A DNA stretch of 9,207 nucleotides. Origin: Kiritimatiellales bacterium. Its GTDB lineage: Bacteria > Verrucomicrobiota > Kiritimatiellia > Kiritimatiellales > Pontiellaceae. Shown in pieces: positions 6,830 through 9,207 of this stretch. Both the position numbers and the translations under genes were made by a program. The stretch spans positions 1 to 9,207 of the forward strand of contig JAUXGY010000046.1 of NCBI GenBank assembly GCA_030621805.1, written 5' to 3'. Numbering within the stretch: the stretch's first letter is position 1; every line of letters begins with the position of its first letter. The notes under the pieces are model-generated. The model searched no databases. It saw only the letters and a program-made list of their open reading frames with translations, and was not told where the DNA came from.

Positions 6830-7810
6830 TTAGTTGCGAAAGAGTTCGTCGTATTGGTTGGCCCAATAGGAGATCAGGATGTCGGCCCCGGAGCGGACGA
6901 GGGCTGCGGTGGATTCCTGAACCATGCCTTTGAGGTCGCCCCATCCACGTTCGGCACAGGCGTGGAGCATGGAATATTCGCCACTGACGTTGTAGGCCGC
7001 GATCGGCAGGTCGGTGTTTTCGCGGAGTCGGGTCAGCACGTCGAGATAGAAGAGCGATGGCTTGACCATCAGGATGTCGGCCCCTTCGGCCTCGTCCATC
7101 TCCGATTCCCTCAATGCGGTTCGTAGATCGCCGTATGAGGCCTGGTATCCTTTTCGGTCGCCTTTGCCTGGGCACGACTTTTCTGCATCGCGGAAGGGGC
7201 CATACATGGCTGACGCAAACTTGGTTGAATAGCTCATAAGCAGGGTCTGGTCGAACCCGTTTGCATCGAGAGCTGTACGGATCGCCTGCACCTGCCCATC
7301 CATCATGGCGCTTGGAGCCACAATATCGGCTCCGGCCACGGCGTGGGAGAGAGCAATTTTGGCCAGCACTTCGTTGGCGGCATCGTTGTCTACATCGCCA
7401 TTCGTGGTTAGTGGGCCACAGTGACCGTGGTCGGTATAGGCGCAGACGCAGACATCGGCCGTCACCACCAGTTCTGGAAACCGTTTCTTTACTTCGCGGA
7501 TGGCATGTTGGACGACCCCATTTTCGTGGTAAGCCGCGGTTCCTGTATGGTCTTTCTCGGAGTCTTCGACTAACCCAAAAAGAAGAACGCCGCCGATCCC
7601 TGATTCCACCACGGGTTCGAGATCGATCAGGAGTTGGTCGGCGCTTAGCCGTGATTGTCCGGGCATCGACTCAATCGGCTCGCGTTTTGCCGCGCCCTCA
7701 ATCACGAAGGCGGGCCAGATCATTTTTTCCGGGCCAGGCAGGGGGGTGTTGAGCATGCTGCGGATACCCGCATTTTGCCGAAGGCGTCTAAGTCTGGTTT
7801 CTGGAAACAT
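6830..7810 (-). CDS. hemB: Delta-aminolevulinic acid dehydratase (porphobilinogen synthase)
   Basis: A 326-residue cytoplasmic enzyme that condenses two 5-aminolevulinate molecules to porphobilinogen, the second committed step of tetrapyrrole synthesis. The ATG at 7808-7810 follows AAGGAG at a 6-base spacing. The two active-site lysines are visible: K197 in S-T-K-F-A-S and the Schiff-base K250 in M-V-K-P-S-L-F-Y-L-D. The catalytic zinc site has all three cysteines, C121, C123 and C131 (D-V-C-V-C-A-Y-T-D-H-G-H-C-G), so this is the zinc-dependent type rather than the Asp-rich magnesium type. An R-x-R-R-L N-terminal arm typical of the octameric family is present (residues 6-10), and Y273-N-V-S-G-E-Y-S is the conserved substrate loop. 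It is full length and the first gene of a minus-strand cluster with nitroreductase, GH20 and mutL. Confidence 0.97.
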   Translation of the reverse strand: MFPETRLRRLRQNAGIRSMLNTPLPGPEKMIWPAFVIEGAAKREPIESMPGQSRLSADQLLIDLEPVVESGIGGVLLFGLVEDSEKDHTGTAAYHENGVVQHAIREVKKRFPELVVTADVCVCAYTDHGHCGPLTTNGDVDNDAANEVLAKIALSHAVAGADIVAPSAMMDGQVQAIRTALDANGFDQTLLMSYSTKFASAMYGPFRDAEKSCPGKGDRKGYQASYGDLRTALRESEMDEAEGADILMVKPSLFYLDVLTRLRENTDLPIAAYNVSGEYSMLHACAERGWGDLKGMVQESTAALVRSGADILISYWANQYDELFRN

Positions 7811-7840
7811 AAGGTACTCCTTGGTTCGTACGAGAATGGG

Positions 7841-7869
7841 AAGATACTCGCTAAACAGGGGCTAATCAA
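7841..7869 (-). promoter_or_regulatory. Sigma70-type promoter for the hemB cluster
   Basis: Reading the minus strand, the -35 TTGATT (complement of 7864-7869) is followed, after exactly 17 bases, by the -10 TATCTT (complement of 7841-7846). Transcription would start near 7834, giving a leader of about 24 bases that includes the hemB ribosome binding site. A 6-bp inverted repeat, AACAGG/CCTGTT (7854-7859 and 7872-7877), brackets the -35 element and could be an operator; this is speculative. Confidence 0.5.
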
Positions 7870-7906
7870 AGCCTGTTGCCCTTTTTTTAAAAACCCAGAT
7901 TGACAG

Positions 7907-7914
7907 TTAGCTAA
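7907..7914. promoter_or_regulatory. Palindrome TTAGCTAA upstream of arsR, possible operator
   Basis: A perfect 8-base palindrome sits 13 bases before the arsR start, where ArsR/SmtB repressors usually bind their own promoter. It overlaps the space between TTGACA (7900-7905) and TATAAG (7916-7921); that pair is only 10 bases apart and so is not a normal promoter. Eight bases is short for an ArsR operator, so confidence is low. Confidence 0.25.
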
Positions 7915-7927
7915 GTATAAGGGCGTC

Positions 7928-8332
7928 ATGAACAAGGTACTCGAACAGTTCAAAGCCTTATCCGACCGCAACCGCCTGCGAGTGGCTACCTTGTTACATA
8001 TCGACGAGCTGTGTGCGTGTCAGATCGTCGAGTTGTTGGAGGTGACGGGTGCAATGGTATCGTGCCACATGGGATTGCTGGTGCGGGCTGGACTTGTGGA
8101 GAGCCGCAAGGAGGGGCGCTGGGTCGTTAAGTTCCTGCTCGGTACCGGGCGATGTCTTTGTTCCATGAGACACACTTTTTCTGTCGGTTGCCCTCGTCAC
8201 GATTGTTGGTGTGTTGGTGGAGGTGTCCGTTATGTTGGCATTGGTTGCTTTTGCCAATCGCACCACGAGTTGGTTCAAAGAAAACTAACTTCTGAATATA
8301 CTGAAAAAAACCGATCAGCTTCCGTATATTAG
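7928..8332 (+). pseudogene. arsR: ArsR/SmtB-family repressor, 3'-truncated and fused out of frame to an acr3 remnant
   Basis: The first 66 or so codons are a clear ArsR-type arsenite-responsive repressor: N-terminal helix F8-K-A-L-S-D-R-N-R-L-R, the metalloid motif E27-L-C29-A-C31, and the helix-turn-helix L36-L-E-V-T-G-A-M-V-S-C-H-M-G-L-L. The wing starts at E59-S-R-K-E-G-R-W-V. Similarity then stops. The remaining codons to the stop at 8330-8332 read as nonsense (Cys, His and Gly rich), because this frame runs across what is, in another frame, the end of an ACR3 transporter. The recognition helix has Cys46 where S-R-H is usual. The second wing strand and the C-terminal dimerisation helix are missing, so regulated binding is unlikely. 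The start at 7928 has a weak AAGGG upstream. An assembly error is the alternative to true decay. Confidence 0.8.
8169..8288 (+). pseudogene. acr3: acr3 arsenite-efflux transporter, C-terminal remnant
   Basis: In the frame beginning at 8169, 39 codons ending at TAA 8286-8288 encode L-S-V-A-L-V-T-I-V-G-V-L-V-E-V-S-V-M-L, then A-L-V-A-F-A-N-R-T-T-S-W-F-K-E-N. This matches the last membrane helix and tail of ACR3-family arsenite exporters, whose conserved end reads G-x-L-V-E-V-P-V-M-L. The proline is Ser here. TGA at 8166-8168 precedes it, there is no start codon or ribosome site, and the other roughly 300 residues of the transporter are absent. The fragment has exactly the position expected of acr3 in an arsR-acr3-arsC operon. 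The boundary with arsR lies between about 8125 and 8169. Confidence 0.75.
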
Positions 8333-8363
8333 GTGGTTAAAAATAGGTAGAGAGGGAAGTACT
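8289..8363 (+). promoter_or_regulatory. arsC leader with ribosome binding site and possible promoter
   Basis: This 75-base gap holds a GAGGGA ribosome site (8352-8357) 6 bases before the arsC ATG. A TATATT (8325-8330) might be a -10, but the best -35 match is poor (CTGAAA, 8301-8306, 18-base spacing). If it is not a promoter, arsC depends on transcription from upstream of arsR. Confidence 0.35.
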
Positions 8364-8807
8364 ATGTCTAAAAAAATAAAACTGTTGTATCTCTGCACTG
8401 GAAACTCCTGCCGAAGCCAGATGGCCGAGGGCTGGACCCGTGCGCTGAAGAGCGATGCAATTGAGGTCTATTCCGCTGGGGTCGAAACCCACGGGCTTAA
8501 TCCCAACGCGGTCAAAGTCATGGACGAAGCGGGGGTTGATATCGCCGGGCAAACCTCGCAAAATATCGAGGAATTTAAAGAGGTCAAACTCGACTATGTC
8601 GTCACGGTCTGCGGCCATGCCCACGAAACCTGTCCTTGGTTTCCGACTGACTGCAAGGTGATTCATGTGGGGTTTTATGATCCTCCAAAGATGGCGTGCT
8701 CGGTTGCCGAGGCGGGAGGAGGTGAAGAGGCGCAACTCGATTGCTACCGCACGGTGCGCGACCAGATCAAGGCTTTCGTCCAAACCCTGCCGACGATTCT
8801 GGGTTGA
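8364..8807 (+). CDS. arsC: Arsenate reductase, thioredoxin-coupled low-molecular-weight phosphatase type
   Basis: A 147-residue cytoplasmic enzyme that reduces arsenate to arsenite, recycled by thioredoxin. The phosphatase-like P-loop is C11-T-G-N-S-C16-R17-S, the C-x5-R signature. The resolving cysteines C83 and C90 lie in T-V-C-G-H-A-H-E-T-C-P, matching the C10/C82/C89 relay of the Bacillus and Staphylococcus enzymes. The catalytic acid is D106 in F-Y-D-P-P-K. Length and motifs are complete, so the gene looks functional. It sits directly after the acr3 remnant and ends in a strong terminator. Arsenite made by this enzyme normally leaves the cell through ACR3 or ArsB; no intact exporter is in the window, so resistance would need one elsewhere. 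Confidence 0.95.
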   Translation: MSKKIKLLYLCTGNSCRSQMAEGWTRALKSDAIEVYSAGVETHGLNPNAVKVMDEAGVDIAGQTSQNIEEFKEVKLDYVVTVCGHAHETCPWFPTDCKVIHVGFYDPPKMACSVAEAGGGEEAQLDCYRTVRDQIKAFVQTLPTILG

Positions 8808-8813
8808 AACAAA

Positions 8814-8847
8814 GAAAACGTCCTCACCCAGAGGCGAGGACGTTTTC
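8814..8847. terminator. Bidirectional hairpin terminator between arsC and tsf
   Basis: A perfect 12-bp stem, GAAAACGTCCTC (8814-8825) pairing with GAGGACGTTTTC (8836-8847), closes a 10-base loop. The outer part of the stem is AAAA on one side and TTTT on the other, so either strand gives a GC-rich stem followed by a U run. It lies 7 bases after the arsC stop and 33 bases beyond the tsf stop, where convergent genes would share it. A second small inverted repeat, ATCCGG/CCGGAT (8851-8856, 8864-8869), lies between it and tsf. Confidence 0.9.
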
Positions 8848-8879
8848 ATGATCCGGAAGTGTCCCGGATGTTCGGGCGG

Positions 8880-9207
8880 CTACGCGCCCAACTGGTAGCG
8901 GACGTAGCGCTTAATGCGGATGGTGTCGCCAACTTCCTTGGATTTTTCGGCAACCAGATCCGTGATGGAGACCTTGTCTTCCTTCACAAAACCCTGCTCG
9001 ACAAAGCAGATCTGCGAGAAATACTTGTTGATCTTACCCTTAAGGATATTCTCCATAATGTTTTCTGGTTTGCCTTCAAGCTGTTTGCGGAAGATTTCTT
9101 TTTCGGCTTCAACCAATTCAGCGGGTACTTCATCACGGGTCAGGTATTCCGGCGCAGCGGCAGCCACGTGGAGGGTTAGATCCTTAGCGAGTTCCAGATA
9201 GGCCGGG
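8880..9207 (-). CDS. tsf: Translation elongation factor Ts, C-terminal part
   Basis: The gene enters from the right edge and ends at TAG (8880-8882); about 108 codons are present. EF-Ts is the guanine-nucleotide exchange factor that regenerates EF-Tu-GTP in the cytoplasm. The visible region is the conserved core and C-terminal module: L-A-K-D-L-T-L-H-V-A-A-A-A-P-E-Y-L, then R-D-E-V-P-A-E-L-V-E-A-E-K-E-I. Further on are G-K-P-E-N-I, L-K-G-K-I-N-K-Y-F, V-E-Q-G-F-V-K, and the final G-D-T-I-R-I-K-R-Y-V-R-Y-Q-L-G-A. An apparent GTG start at 9167 is internal; the frame stays open and homologous to the window end. The gene upstream in most bacteria is rpsB, outside this window. Confidence 0.96.
   Translation of the reverse strand, partial: PAYLELAKDLTLHVAAAAPEYLTRDEVPAELVEAEKEIFRKQLEGKPENIMENILKGKINKYFSQICFVEQGFVKEDKVSITDLVAEKSKEVGDTIRIKRYVRYQLGA

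Noticed and set aside
6816..7175. N-terminal extension of the nitroreductase frame to 7175
   Set aside because: It overlaps hemB in another frame and is Arg/Pro-rich. The family's N-terminal motif starts just after the ATG at 6815.
7900..7921. TTGACA and TATAAG read as the arsR promoter
   Set aside because: The spacing is only 10 bases, far below the 15-19 bases sigma70 needs.

Overview
The window reads as ordinary chromosome from a free-living, saccharolytic Gram-negative bacterium. A Tat-type secreted protein start, a secreted multidomain GH20 hexosaminidase, a MutL with a degenerate nuclease motif and abundant heptanucleotide repeats fit the PVC group (Verrucomicrobiota or Kiritimatiellota). 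This placement is an inference from gene style, not from a phylogenetic marker comparison.

Layout. Bases 1-118 (minus) hold the start of a Tat-signal protein that runs off the left edge. It diverges from a plus-strand gene (250-1068) encoding a VanZ-like membrane domain fused to a cyclic-nucleotide-binding-like domain. A plus-strand gene of unknown function follows (1121-1702), probably with its own extended -10 promoter. A 103-base gap (1703-1805) is made largely of 7-bp tandem repeats. From 7810 down to 1806 the minus strand carries a tightly spaced cluster: hemB, a nitroreductase, a GH20 beta-hexosaminidase and mutL, with gaps of 14, 19 and 32 bases. A good sigma70-type promoter lies in front of hemB. 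Divergent from hemB is an arsenic locus on the plus strand: arsR, a remnant of an acr3 arsenite exporter, and an intact arsC. A strong hairpin terminator separates arsC from the convergent 3' end of tsf (EF-Ts), which runs off the right edge.

Three points deserve attention. (1) The ars locus appears to have lost most of acr3 and the end of arsR in one internal deletion, leaving an arsenate reductase with no adjacent exporter. (2) The interdomain linker of MutL is built partly from two different 7-bp tandem repeats. One of these families also fills the spacer just downstream of mutL. Because 7 is not a multiple of 3, changing the copy number would frameshift mutL, so it could act as a reversible mutator switch. 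(3) The MutL C-terminal domain has lost the usual endonuclease motif residues. No wholly new multi-gene system is evident. The VanZ/CNB fusion and the unknown gene after it are the least explained protein-coding part.
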